The translations under genes and the position numbers were made by a program. Below the pieces are notes generated by a model. The model saw nothing but the letters and a program-made list of their open reading frames with translations. It ran no database searches and was not told where the DNA came from. Source: Gammaproteobacteria bacterium (lineage in GTDB: Bacteria; Pseudomonadota; Gammaproteobacteria; Pseudomonadales; Azotimanducaceae). From it: DNA of 64,000 nucleotides. The DNA is taken from assembly GCA_030428905.1 (NCBI GenBank), contig JAUIED010000001.1:186001-250000 (forward strand). Direction: 5' to 3'. Of this stretch, positions 7,701 to 16,138 are shown in pieces (position 1 is the stretch's first letter; each line of letters begins with the position of its first letter).

Positions 7701-9916
7701 CGCGCCGGCCGCGTGCAGGCCGTATCCAGAAGCTCCGGATAGTTCTTGCGGTACTCGCTCTCACACAGGCCAATCGTGCCTTTGAGGGTTTCCACCACGT
7801 AGGCATGAACCGCGTGCGCGTCGCCTTCGCTGAGCACGTGGTCGAACTTCGGCATGCCTTTGGACGTGAACGCCCCCTGACGCACGATGGCATCCCACGC
7901 AGCGTGCACCGAGGCGCTCGCGTAGCGTAGATCGGGCAGCGTGCCGGAGCTCAGTACGCCGCCGCCGTGGCACACGGAACAGTACTGGGCATAGAGTGAG
8001 GCGCCCGCATTCACCTGCTCGGTGGTGTACTCGAGTGCGGGGGGGTCCGGCAGCTTCATCAGTGTGACTTCGGTCTTTGGCAGCTCCGCCTTGCCGCCGA
8101 GCTTGAAGGTGAGGAGTCGCCCTTCTTCCAGCACGTTGTCGCGGTGCCGCGGTACGCCGGATGCCAGCGCGTAGGCGCCGCCCCAGCCGGCCACCACGGA
8201 GACGTACTGCTCGCCGTCGATGCTGTAGGTAACGGGTGCGGCGATGATGCCGTTGCCCACGGGGAACTCCCACAGCAACTCGCCGGTGTCTGCCGCGTAG
8301 GCCGCGAACACGCCGTCCGCGCGCCCCTGGAACACGAGATTTCCTGCCGTGGAGAGCAAGCCGCCGTTCCAGGACATGTCGTGTTGAATGCTCCAAACCG
8401 GCTTCTGCTCTACCGGGTCCCATGCGGTGAGGTGGCCTTTCACGTCCTTCAGGTCGCTGATCACCACGTCGGGGTCAGCACTCGGAATGGTCGTGTCGAA
8501 GTCCACGCCGGTGTTCCACTCGCCAGGGTTGTACTTGAAGGCGTTGTCCTGCGCGTACTTGAAGGGCAGGTCGAGCACCGGGATGTACACCAGCCCGGTC
8601 TTCTGGCTGTAGGTCATCGGGTGCCAGTTGTGGCCACCGTAGGGCGCCGGTCGGATCTTCTTGGTGTCGTTGGCGTAGTGGGCCTCCGGGTTTTCCACCG
8701 GGCGACCTGTTTCCGGGTCGATGTGTGTGGCCCAGTTCACCGGCACGTAGGCTTCTGCGGAGATGAACTCGCCGTTGGTGCGGTCGAGCACGTAGAAGAA
8801 GCCGTTCTTCGGCGCCTGCATGATCACTTTGCGCATGGCGCCGTCGAGCTCGATGTCGGCAAGAATCATGTGCTGCACGGCGGTGTAGTCCCAAGTGTCG
8901 CCAGGGGTCGTCTGGTAGTGCCACACGTAGCTGCCGTCGTCTGGGTTCAGCGCGACGATGGAGGACAGGAACAGGTTGTCGCCGCCGCCGGGGCTTCTGA
9001 TGTAGCGGTTCCACGGTGAGCCGTTGCCCACGCCGATGTAGAGCAGGTTCAGGTCCGGGTCATAGGACATGGAGTCCCACACGGTGCCGCCGCCGCCCAC
9101 GCTCCACCAGTCGGTGCCGCGCCAGCTTGCTGCGGCCATCTTCATGGCATCGTTTTCGAACGGCTGATCGGGATTGCCGGGCACGGTGTAGAAACGCCAC
9201 TGCTGTTCGCCGGTGGCGGTGTCGTAGGCGGTGATGTATCCGCGTACACCATATTCGGCGCCGCCGTTGCCGATGATGACCTTGCCTTTGACGATGCGCG
9301 GTGCGCCCGTGATGGTGTAGGGGCGCTCCTTGTCGATGGTGAGCACATCCCAGGCCACTTCGCCGGTGGCCGCGTCCAGCGCGATCAGGCGGCCATCGAT
9401 CGTGCCGACGTAGATCCGGCCTTCCCAGGCGGCCACGCCGCGGTTGACGACGTCGCAGCACGCGTACTTGCCCCAGTCGCGGGGCACCTGCGGGTCGTAC
9501 TCCCAGAGCAGCTCGCCGGTCTTCGCATCATGGGCCCACACCACAGACCAGGAGCCCGTGGTGAACATCACGCCATCGACGACGATGGGGGTGGCTTCCA
9601 GGCCGCGCGTGGTGTTGGTGTCCCAATGCCAGGCCAGGCCGAGGCTTTCGACGGTCTCCTGGTTGATGGCGTCCAGCGGGCTGTAGCGCTGCTCGTCGTA
9701 GGTGCGACCGTGCGCCATCCAGTTGCCGGGCTCTTTGTCTGCCGCCTGAATACGCGCGCCATTGATGCCGGCGGCGGCATTGCGTGTGGTAGGCGCGCTC
9801 TCCTGTGGTGCTGTGGCTTCTGCCGCCGTGCTATCGGCTTTCTGAGAAGCATCTTCCTGCGAGCAGGCCGCAACGAGCAGGCCCACGGCAATCCATCCTG
9901 TCCACTTCAGATTCAC
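7697..9916 (-). CDS. PQQ-dependent quinohemoprotein alcohol dehydrogenase, lipoprotein
   Basis: About 739 residues: a lipoprotein signal (WIAVGLLVAACS), an eight-bladed PQQ beta-propeller with the adjacent-cysteine motif YACCDVV and several Trp-docking repeats, and a C-terminal cytochrome c domain (CSVCHGG). This is the layout of type II quinohemoprotein alcohol dehydrogenases, periplasmic enzymes that oxidise alcohols and pass electrons through PQQ and heme c to a soluble acceptor. I chose GTG 9916, preceded by GGGGGAAGG and starting the signal peptide; the longer frame to ATG 9979 would put the start inside an operator-like palindrome. No pqq biosynthesis genes are in the window. Confidence 0.92.
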   Translation of the reverse strand: MNLKWTGWIAVGLLVAACSQEDASQKADSTAAEATAPQESAPTTRNAAAGINGARIQAADKEPGNWMAHGRTYDEQRYSPLDAINQETVESLGLAWHWDTNTTRGLEATPIVVDGVMFTTGSWSVVWAHDAKTGELLWEYDPQVPRDWGKYACCDVVNRGVAAWEGRIYVGTIDGRLIALDAATGEVAWDVLTIDKERPYTITGAPRIVKGKVIIGNGGAEYGVRGYITAYDTATGEQQWRFYTVPGNPDQPFENDAMKMAAASWRGTDWWSVGGGGTVWDSMSYDPDLNLLYIGVGNGSPWNRYIRSPGGGDNLFLSSIVALNPDDGSYVWHYQTTPGDTWDYTAVQHMILADIELDGAMRKVIMQAPKNGFFYVLDRTNGEFISAEAYVPVNWATHIDPETGRPVENPEAHYANDTKKIRPAPYGGHNWHPMTYSQKTGLVYIPVLDLPFKYAQDNAFKYNPGEWNTGVDFDTTIPSADPDVVISDLKDVKGHLTAWDPVEQKPVWSIQHDMSWNGGLLSTAGNLVFQGRADGVFAAYAADTGELLWEFPVGNGIIAAPVTYSIDGEQYVSVVAGWGGAYALASGVPRHRDNVLEEGRLLTFKLGGKAELPKTEVTLMKLPDPPALEYTTEQVNAGASLYAQYCSVCHGGGVLSSGTLPDLRYASASVHAAWDAIVRQGAFTSKGMPKFDHVLSEGDAHAVHAYVVETLKGTIGLCESEYRKNYPELLDTACTRPAR

Positions 9917-9977
9917 TTCCTTCCCCCAGTAGAAATCGTGACGCGGGAGTGTATCAGCGTCAGTGGCTTTCGCGATC

Positions 9978-9995
9978 ATGCTAAAAAAGTAGCAT
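9978..9995. promoter_or_regulatory. Palindromic operator-like site 1 (BlaI-type)
   Basis: ATGCTA-6-TAGCAT is a perfect inverted repeat with an A-rich spacer. It lies in the divergent gap between the PQQ dehydrogenase and the BlaI-type repressor gene. A near copy lies 31 bp downstream. The position and pairing suggest repressor binding sites; this is inference. Confidence 0.65.
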
Positions 9996-10008
9996 TTGTG
10001 TTTTCGGT

Positions 10009-10026
10009 ATGCTAAAAAAGCAGCAT
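10009..10026. promoter_or_regulatory. Palindromic operator-like site 2 (BlaI-type)
   Basis: ATGCTA-6-CAGCAT repeats site 1 with one base change (17 of 18 identical) and the same A5G spacer. Centre-to-centre distance to site 1 is 31 bp, about three helical turns. It contains an in-frame ATG of the repressor gene at 10009, one reason to prefer the downstream GTG start. Confidence 0.65.
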
Positions 10027-10050
10027 GTAAGGCTGGAATCGGAGCAGCAA

Positions 10051-10455
10051 GTGGTTACACGCGAACATGTACATCTCACACGGCGTGAGCGGCAAATCAT
10101 GGATGTGCTCTACAGCGCGGGGCAGGCGACGGCTTCCGACATACACCAGCGTATTCCGGACTCGCCGAGCTACTCCGCGGTGCGCGCCCTGCTTAAGAAG
10201 CTCATGGACAAGGGGCATGTGGTGCATCACCGCGACGGACCACGCTACGTGTACACGCCGGTGCTGCCAAAAGACGATGCGCAGAAAGGTGCTGTGAGCC
10301 GGTTGCTCGATACGTTCTTTTCCGGCTCGGCAAAGGATGCGGTGGTCAACCTGCTTGGCTCGAAACCGCTGACGGGCGACGACATCGACGAGATCGAAGA
10401 AGCGTTGAAACGCCTGCGCAGCACGCGCAGCACGAAAGGCAAGCGCAATGCCTGA
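10051..10455 (+). CDS. BlaI/MecI/CopY-type transcriptional repressor
   Basis: The 134-residue protein opens with the winged-helix segment LTRRERQIMDVLYSAG...SYSAVRALLKKLMDKGHV...YVYTPV, the BlaI/MecI/CopY pattern, then a short helical dimerisation region. Such repressors are usually cleaved or released by a partner M56 protease, here the next gene, whose ATG overlaps its end by 8 bp. GTG 10051 follows GGAG at 10041 with good spacing. The frame is open to ATG 10009, but that start lies within operator-like site 2. Autoregulation, and control of the divergent PQQ dehydrogenase, is inferred from the two palindromes. Confidence 0.9.
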   Translation: MVTREHVHLTRRERQIMDVLYSAGQATASDIHQRIPDSPSYSAVRALLKKLMDKGHVVHHRDGPRYVYTPVLPKDDAQKGAVSRLLDTFFSGSAKDAVVNLLGSKPLTGDDIDEIEEALKRLRSTRSTKGKRNA

Positions 10456-11791
10456 CATCGGCGGCGTCACCGACGCATTCGGTGTGCGTGAGCTGGTGCG
10501 CCTGGTCATGCTGTCAGGACTGTCTACCGTTGTCTGTATGTTGGTGTACCCGAGGAACGCACCAACCCGCAGGCTGCTCGTGCTGTGCGCGGTAGCGGTC
10601 CTGGCAGCACTCCCCTGGTTGCTGGTGGGCCACCCGTTAGTCGTTGAGCTGCCCATGGCGGCCCCCTGGGAATGGAGCAACGCGGTGCCAGTGTGGCTGC
10701 TGATGCTATGGGCTTTTGTTGCCTTGATGTTGATGCTGCGGACCGTGCTGCGCGCCTTGCGATGTCAGCATCGACTGCTCGCAGAAGCGCCGCATGCGGA
10801 TGCCGGAATCGTTGCGGCTGCTCAGAAACTGGCCCGCGAGGTCGGGGTCGACATCGCCGTGCGTGCCGGTTCCAGTATGGTTCCGGGTCCGAGCTCCGGC
10901 ACGCTGCGCAGGCCGCTGCTGGTGCTACCGAACGACGCAGGATCGTGGCCTGAGCGCACTTTACGTGCGGTAATATGTCACGAGCTCGTACATGTTCGCC
11001 GGCGGGATGATCTGTGGATGCTGGCGGCGCGCCTGCTGGCCGATCTTTACTGGTGGATGCCCTGGCTGCACTGGTTGCGCGCCGAGCTCGAGCGCGCAGT
11101 GGAAGAAAGTTGCGACGACTACGCCAGCGAGCACTTCGGTGAAACCCTTGGCTATGTGGACGGCCTGGTGGATGGCGCCGGACGCTGTGTGGCCGGCGTT
11201 GCGCCCAGCGCTGCGCTGACCCATCTCGGCCGGCACCCGCTGGTTGCGCGGGTGCAGCGCTTCGGCGCGGCGCGGGCCATGGAGCTCGACAGCCGCGGCG
11301 CCTACTGGGCGCTGGTAGGAATACTTGCGGTGGTGCTCTGTCTTACCAGCCTGCAGCCGGTGGCGCTGAGTATCGATCTGCGCGACGAACGCCAGACGCC
11401 GATGCGGCTCGTCCGCGCCGATGCGCACATATCGGAAGCCACACCGGTTACGGGATTTCTTCCGTCCGTTCGCTCGCTCCTTGCATTCCCCGCGGGTCGG
11501 CACGCCGAGGCGTTGTCGCCGCAGCCTCTGCCCATATATCCCGGTGCTGCGCTCCTTGCCGGGACGGAAGGGCAGGTGACACTACGTTTTGAGCTCGGCC
11601 GCGATGGCAAGGCCTATCGCATATCCGTACAGAGTGCCGATGGCGGTGAGCCGTTCGTCAACGCCGCGCTGGAAGCGCTCAAATCAACAACCTACCGCAC
11701 GGCGTCGCCAAGTCCGACGCTGGCAACTCGACCGCAGCAGGAGCCGCTGATCCTGACGCAGACCTATCTGTTCAGGCTGCAGCGCTTATGA
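10448..11791 (+). CDS. M56 (BlaR1-like) membrane metallopeptidase with TonB-like C-terminal domain
   Basis: Residues 1-310 form the BlaR1/MecR1 protease module: membrane helices near residues 15-35, 45-60 and 75-95, zinc motif HELVH at about 178, third-ligand region EESCDDYA, and a further helix near 285-305. The periplasmic region (about 365-447) is not a beta-lactam-binding domain but resembles a TonB C-terminal domain: PLPIYPGAAL...GQVTLRFELGRDGKA...VNAALEALKSTTYRTA. In BlaR1 systems signal binding outside activates the protease, which inactivates the repressor. Here the sensed signal is unknown and could be mechanical or receptor-coupled. It overlaps the repressor gene and is followed by tonB after 21 bp. 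Confidence 0.88.
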   Translation: MPDIGGVTDAFGVRELVRLVMLSGLSTVVCMLVYPRNAPTRRLLVLCAVAVLAALPWLLVGHPLVVELPMAAPWEWSNAVPVWLLMLWAFVALMLMLRTVLRALRCQHRLLAEAPHADAGIVAAAQKLAREVGVDIAVRAGSSMVPGPSSGTLRRPLLVLPNDAGSWPERTLRAVICHELVHVRRRDDLWMLAARLLADLYWWMPWLHWLRAELERAVEESCDDYASEHFGETLGYVDGLVDGAGRCVAGVAPSAALTHLGRHPLVARVQRFGAARAMELDSRGAYWALVGILAVVLCLTSLQPVALSIDLRDERQTPMRLVRADAHISEATPVTGFLPSVRSLLAFPAGRHAEALSPQPLPIYPGAALLAGTEGQVTLRFELGRDGKAYRISVQSADGGEPFVNAALEALKSTTYRTASPSPTLATRPQQEPLILTQTYLFRLQRL

Positions 11792-11812
11792 CGAAACTGT
11801 GGAGAAACAACA

Positions 11813-12412
11813 ATGCACACATTGAGACGATATGCGCTTGCCTGCGGGTTTGCCTCAGGCACCACACTTGCCCTGTTCTGGGTGATGCAGGGCATGATCG
11901 AGCCAGGCGGAGAGATTATTGAAGACCCGCCGTCAGCCTTGCCGCTTGAATTCGTGCGGCTGATCGAAGATGAGCCGCTCGTGACGACTCCGCCGACAAA
12001 GCCCCCCGTAAAGCCGGTCGAGCCTCCACCCACGCTTATTCCCGTAACCGTTGAAGTCGCAGGAGGCGGTACCGGTGAGGCGATTGGCTTCGAGCCGCCC
12101 CCCGTCGGCGGCACGCCGCAGCTTCCGGGCCGCAACGACGGGGAATACATCCCCGTGCTTACCGCAGCGCCGGACTACCCGGACAGCGCCGCGAGGAAAG
12201 GTCTGGAGGGTTACGTGATCATCGAGTACACGGTGGATGAGAAAGGCAGCGTGCAGGACCCGCACGTGATCTTCGCCGAGCCCATGCGCGTGTTCGACCG
12301 CGCAGCGCTGAAAGCGGTGCAGCGCTACAAGTACAAACCGCGGGTGGTGGACGGTCGTGCAGTGCAGGTGCACGGCGTGCGCCAGCGCATTACTTTCGAG
12401 CTTACCGGCTGA
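11813..12412 (+). CDS. TonB family energy transducer
   Basis: A 199-residue protein with one N-terminal membrane helix, a Pro-rich linker (TPPTKPPVKPVEPPP) and a TonB C-terminal domain: YPDSAARKGLEGYVIIEYTV...FDRAALKAVQRYKYKP. TonB proteins carry proton-motive energy from ExbB/ExbD to outer-membrane receptors; exbBD and a receptor gene are absent from the window. As third gene of the repressor/M56 operon, it may serve that circuit rather than general siderophore uptake. The operon ends in a terminator at 12439. Confidence 0.9.
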   Translation: MHTLRRYALACGFASGTTLALFWVMQGMIEPGGEIIEDPPSALPLEFVRLIEDEPLVTTPPTKPPVKPVEPPPTLIPVTVEVAGGGTGEAIGFEPPPVGGTPQLPGRNDGEYIPVLTAAPDYPDSAARKGLEGYVIIEYTVDEKGSVQDPHVIFAEPMRVFDRAALKAVQRYKYKPRVVDGRAVQVHGVRQRITFELTG

Positions 12413-12438
12413 CGGTAGGCTCGCCACGGAGCGGTCTT

Positions 12439-12487
12439 CCCCGGCGTCCAGCCCTCCTTCGGGAGATCGGTGCGCCGGGGCTTTTTT
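12439..12487 (+). terminator. Rho-independent terminator of the repressor-M56-tonB operon
   Basis: CCCCGGCG (12439-12446) pairs with CGCCGGGG (12473-12480). An inner CTCC-TTCG-GGAG hairpin lies between them, and the stem is followed at once by CTTTTTTG. It is the clearest intrinsic terminator in the window. Confidence 0.85.
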
Positions 12488-12565
12488 GCGTTTCGATTGC
12501 CACTGACAAAACGTTGTCAGCAGGGGGGTGCGACAATTCCTCACTTCGTTTTCGTTGGATGTCGC

Positions 12566-13162
12566 ATGAAGCACTACTACCACCCGATGAGCCGCGCCGT
12601 TACCACCGACTGGCTGCTCACTGAGCTCGAAACCGAACACGAGCGCGTCGTTGTCGACTTTCTTGCGGGGGAGAACAACACGCCCGAGTACCGACAGATC
12701 AACCCCATGGGCAAAATTCCTGCGCTGGTCGACGGCGATGTGGTGATCACCGAAACCGCAGCCATATGCGCCTACCTTGCGGACAAATTTTTGGAGAAGG
12801 GGTTCGCGCCGCCGCTCGGTTCAAGCCAACGAGGTGCCTACTACCGATACCTCTTCTATCCGGGCTCGGTGCTTGAGCCGATGTTCACCTTCCAGCAACT
12901 CGACGGCGCAGAGGTTTCACCGCAATCAGCGGGCTGGGGAGACCTCGAACGGTGTCTCGCCACAATCGAAGCGATGACGCCGGAAACCGAATGGGCGTTG
13001 GGTTCTCAATTCACCGTGGCAGATGTGGTGTTCGGCGGCACGCTGGACTTCGCCATGCAGTTTGGCTGGCTGGCGTCACCCAGCGCCAGGGTTGCCGGCT
13101 ACGTTCGTCGCATCAAGGATCGCCCAGCCTATCGGCAGAGTCACGACCCATCCTGGCACTAA
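12566..13162 (+). CDS. Glutathione S-transferase family protein
   Basis: 198 residues with a thioredoxin-like N-terminal domain (KHYYHPMSRAVTTDWLLTEL, then the cis-Pro segment NPMGKIPALVDG and the glutathione-binding ITETAAICAYLAD) and an all-helical C-terminal domain. It would conjugate or reduce electrophilic or peroxidic compounds with glutathione in the cytoplasm; substrate is unknown. ATG 12566 is the start because the longer frame runs back through the terminator. It ends 4 bp into the convergent Rieske pseudogene. Confidence 0.88.
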   Translation: MKHYYHPMSRAVTTDWLLTELETEHERVVVDFLAGENNTPEYRQINPMGKIPALVDGDVVITETAAICAYLADKFLEKGFAPPLGSSQRGAYYRYLFYPGSVLEPMFTFQQLDGAEVSPQSAGWGDLERCLATIEAMTPETEWALGSQFTVADVVFGGTLDFAMQFGWLASPSARVAGYVRRIKDRPAYRQSHDPSWH

Positions 13163-14135
13163 CGCGAGAGAAGCTCATCAAGCCGCTGGTGGAAGTGCTG
13201 TAACGCAGGCTCATTGCGGCCGAATGTCAGGTGGGTCTGTGCATCGGCCGCGAAGCCGCGTTGGATGCTTGCGGCCGTGCTGAAGTCTTCCTGATCCGTC
13301 ACCTCCACCAGAAGCTCGAAATTGCGTTGCCAGTGGCGGTCGGGTACTTCGCTGGTGTCAGGTACATACAGGCTGATCTGCAGGTGTGCCTCGCCAGGGG
13401 TGTTGCCGGGTGTTGCCTGGTAGAGCTGCGCGTGGTCCTGCTGGTAGATGAGCACGGTGTTGGGTTGCAGGAACCAGAGGATCGTCGCGTGCGGCAGCAG
13501 CGACCAGGTGTGGCGTTGCACATCGTCGAGCGCGCTGACAGATTTGCGCACGGCCACCATGCGGCCGTGATCGTCGAACGCGTCGAACAGCGCAAGATCG
13601 CCATGAATCATCGGGCTCAGCGTGTCGCGGTGTAGTGCCGGCACGTGGTACGCCTCACAGAAAGTATCCACTGCAAGCTTCCAGTTGATCGGGCGCGAGA
13701 AGGACGTGGAAGCAAAGAGCCGGAAGCCGCCGAAGCCAAGCGGCGCCAAGCACAGCGCCCATCCAGCTCGTAGGTCCAGCCGTGGTAGGGGCACACCAAC
13801 CGGCTGCCGGTACCTCGGCCAGTGGCCAGTGCCGCACCGCGGTGGCGGCACACGTTGAGCATGGCATGCACTATTCCATGGGAGTCCCGCGTGAGCAGTA
13901 CCGGCACACCAGCGACGTCGATGGCCGCCAGCGTATTGGCTTCAGGCAGCAAACCTGAAAGGCCGGCAACCACCGGCGCGCGTCGTAGCAGCGCCAGTTC
14001 CTTCGCGAGGCGCGCCGTATCGGTGTATGCGGTTGTCGTGATGCGCATGGAGTGCGCGCATGTATCGGTGCCGCGCCCAGCGCTGCGGTGTTTCATGATG
14101 CGGTCGATCAGTGCCCGCTGGCGATCTGGCTGCAT
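13159..14135 (-). pseudogene. Rieske-type ring-hydroxylating oxygenase alpha subunit, frameshifted and internally deleted
   Basis: The N-terminal half, in one frame from ATG 14135 (MQPDRQRALIDRI), holds a complete Rieske 2Fe-2S motif: CRH...CPYHGWTYELDG. The C-terminal half, in another frame and ending at 13159, holds the mononuclear iron site EAYHVPALHRDT and the catalytic domain. The frames meet near 13745-13757. Only about 31 residues separate YHGW from NWKLAVDTF, where intact relatives usually have roughly 90, so about 60 codons are missing in addition to the frameshift. The two halves cannot form a normal protein. A hairpin-rich element abuts the 5' end at 14144 and probably displaced the original promoter. 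Original substrate unknown. Confidence 0.82.
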
Positions 14136-14143
14136 AGGCTTCG

Positions 14144-14284
14144 CAGGCTGCTGAAAAAGCAGCCTGGTATCCCGGCCAGGGAGGGACGGGCCGCGAACCA
14201 AGCACGTAAGTGCTTGATTCGGCGTGAGCGGGCGACAGCCCGCGGTCGCTGTAAAAGTACAGGAAGTACTTTTACAGCACCCTG
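14144..14284. mobile_element. MITE-like structured repeat with short terminal inverted repeats
   Basis: About 141 bp without coding capacity. The ends are CAGGCTGCTG (14144-14153) and CAGCACCCTG (14275-14284), inverted repeats matching at 9 of 10 positions. Inside are consecutive short hairpins: GCTGC-7-GCAGC, AAGCAC-GTAA-GTGCTT, GCGGGC-GACA-GCCCGC, and a perfect 13-bp stem with an AGGAA loop at 14248-14278. The layout suggests a mobilisable or REP-like intergenic repeat; other copies cannot be checked in this window. Confidence 0.55.
14248..14278. repeat. Perfect 13-bp hairpin
   Basis: GCTGTAAAAGTAC and GTACTTTTACAGC flank an AGGAA loop. It lies 15 bp past the stop of the acyl-CoA ligase gene, so it could halt transcription from that side. 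It lacks a clean T tract and is better read as part of the surrounding repeat element. Confidence 0.75.
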
Positions 14285-14292
14285 TTAGCGTA

Positions 14293-15960
14293 TCAAGTCA
14301 GGCCCAGCTCTTCGGCGTACTGATCGCGCATGATGAACTTCTGCATCTTGCCGGTGACCGTCATGGGAAACTCGTGCACCAGCTTGATATAGCGCGGCAC
14401 TTTGAAGTGGGTGATCTGGCCGCTGCAAAATGCCTGCACATCCTCCGGCGTCAGGGTGGCACCGTCGCGCGGTTGCACCCACGCGGCCACCTGTTCGCCG
14501 TAGCGATCGTCTGGCACGCCAAATACCTGCACTTCGACGATGTCCGGGTGTGTGTAGAGAAACTCCTCCACTTCGCGCGGATAGACGTTTTCACCGCCGC
14601 GGATGATCATGTCCTTGATGCGGCCAGTGATCTTTACGTAGCCCTGTTCGTCCATCTCGCCCAGATCGCCGGAGTGCAGCCAGCCTTCCTCGTCGATGGT
14701 ATCTCGGGTTTTCTCCTCGTCGTCCCAGTAACCCTGCATCACACCGTAGCCGCGCGCGCAGACCTCGCCGGTCTCACCCACGTTGGCGACGCTGCCATCC
14801 TCCCGGCAGATTTTGATTTCCCAGTTGGTATGCGCCCGGCCCACCGTGGTCACACGCGCCTCAAACGGGTCGTCAATAGCGGTCATGGTGTCGATGGGGC
14901 TGCATTCCGTCTGCCCGTAGCCGATGACGATCTCCGTGAGATCCATGTCTTCGATGAGACGTTTCATGAGCTCGATGGGGCAGGTGGAGCCTGCGATGAT
15001 GCCGGTACGCAGAGAGCTCACGTCGTAGTCCGCAAAATTCGCTGCGTCCAGCTCGGCGATGAACATCGTCGGTACGCCGTGCAGCGCCGTGCAACGCTCG
15101 GCCTGTACGGCAGCAAGCACCGCCTGCGGCTCGAACACCTCGCACGGCAGCACCATGGTGGCGCCGTGGCTCACGCAGAGCAGGGTGCCGAGCACCATGC
15201 CGAAGCAGTGATAGAGCGGCACCGGAATGCACAACGCATCGTCGGCGCTGAGACGCATGGTCTGACCGGCGTAATAGGCGTTGTTGAGAATGTTCGTGTG
15301 CGACAGCGTCGCACCCTTCGGCATGCCGGTTGTGCCGCTGGTGAACTGGATGTTGATCGGGCTGGAAGGATCCAGCTTTAGATCGCGCAGGCGGGCGTAC
15401 TCGGCCTCGGTGCCCATGGCGCAGACATCGGTAAAATTCAGCATACCCGCCGAAGCTGACTCGCCCATGCGAACGACGGTTTTCAGGTGCGGTAGTCGTT
15501 CGCTTTGCAGCGTGCCGGGATCACAGGTGTCGAGCTCCGGGGCAAGCTCCCGCAGCATGCCCAGATAGTCGCTGGTCTTGAATCGCTCGGCAGTGACGAT
15601 GGCTTTGCAGCCCACCTTGTTCAGGGCGTACTCGAGCTCGAACAAACGGTAGGCCGGATTGATGCACACCATAATGGCGCCGATCCTGGCGGTGGCAAAC
15701 TGCGTGAGTACCCACTCGTAACGATTGGGCGACCAGATACCTACCCGGTCGCCGGTGTCGATGCCGAGTGCCAACAGGCCGGCTGCCAGGCGATCGACCT
15801 CATCTCTAAACTGGCCATAGGACCAGCGGATGTTCTGGTGCGGCATGATCAGCGCCGGATGATCCGGGTTCCGGTTGGCTACCGCGTTCAGACAATCGCC
15901 GATGGTGCTGCTGAGCAATGATTGTGTGGGGCCCTGAGCAAGCGCGGCTGTTAGCGCCAT
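14293..15960 (-). CDS. Fatty-acid/medium-chain acyl-CoA ligase (AMP-binding)
   Basis: A 555-residue ANL-superfamily adenylating enzyme: phosphate loop FTSGTTGMPKGATLSH, adenine motif GYGQTECSP, hinge region HSGDLGEMDEQGYVKITGR followed by KDMIIRGGENVYPREVEEF, and catalytic Lys in TGKMQK. This pattern fits acyl-CoA synthetases of the ACSF2/FadD-like group, which activate fatty or aryl acids to CoA thioesters through an acyl-AMP. A strong ribosome site (GGGAGGGAGGA) precedes ATG 15960. It is monocistronic, with the MITE-like repeat just downstream. Chain-length preference cannot be read from sequence. Confidence 0.92.
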   Translation of the reverse strand: MALTAALAQGPTQSLLSSTIGDCLNAVANRNPDHPALIMPHQNIRWSYGQFRDEVDRLAAGLLALGIDTGDRVGIWSPNRYEWVLTQFATARIGAIMVCINPAYRLFELEYALNKVGCKAIVTAERFKTSDYLGMLRELAPELDTCDPGTLQSERLPHLKTVVRMGESASAGMLNFTDVCAMGTEAEYARLRDLKLDPSSPINIQFTSGTTGMPKGATLSHTNILNNAYYAGQTMRLSADDALCIPVPLYHCFGMVLGTLLCVSHGATMVLPCEVFEPQAVLAAVQAERCTALHGVPTMFIAELDAANFADYDVSSLRTGIIAGSTCPIELMKRLIEDMDLTEIVIGYGQTECSPIDTMTAIDDPFEARVTTVGRAHTNWEIKICREDGSVANVGETGEVCARGYGVMQGYWDDEEKTRDTIDEEGWLHSGDLGEMDEQGYVKITGRIKDMIIRGGENVYPREVEEFLYTHPDIVEVQVFGVPDDRYGEQVAAWVQPRDGATLTPEDVQAFCSGQITHFKVPRYIKLVHEFPMTVTGKMQKFIMRDQYAEELGLT

Positions 15961-16138
15961 GGTGAATCCTCCCTCCCTCGTCCATGCGAAATCTACGCTG
16001 GCCTATTGTGCGCGTATGTTCGTGGTCAGCCACGTGTGGGGCCGGTCAAATTTCGGATATTTGCGGACACGGGCCCCATATTGCACAGCCGGCAGAATGC
16101 GACGCTGATCACGTACCCCTGCACGCCCCGGGGGCAGA

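Noticed and set aside
13740-13760. Programmed frameshift in the Rieske gene
   Set aside because: There is no slippery sequence, and about 60 codons are also missing, so decay is more likely.
14248-14278. Hairpin as an ordinary Rho-independent terminator
   Set aside because: No T tract follows on either strand, and it is one of several hairpins between inverted ends.
14224-15381. A 385-codon plus-strand frame opposite the acyl-CoA ligase
   Set aside because: It starts in the hairpin element and is an antisense shadow of a gene with all ANL motifs.
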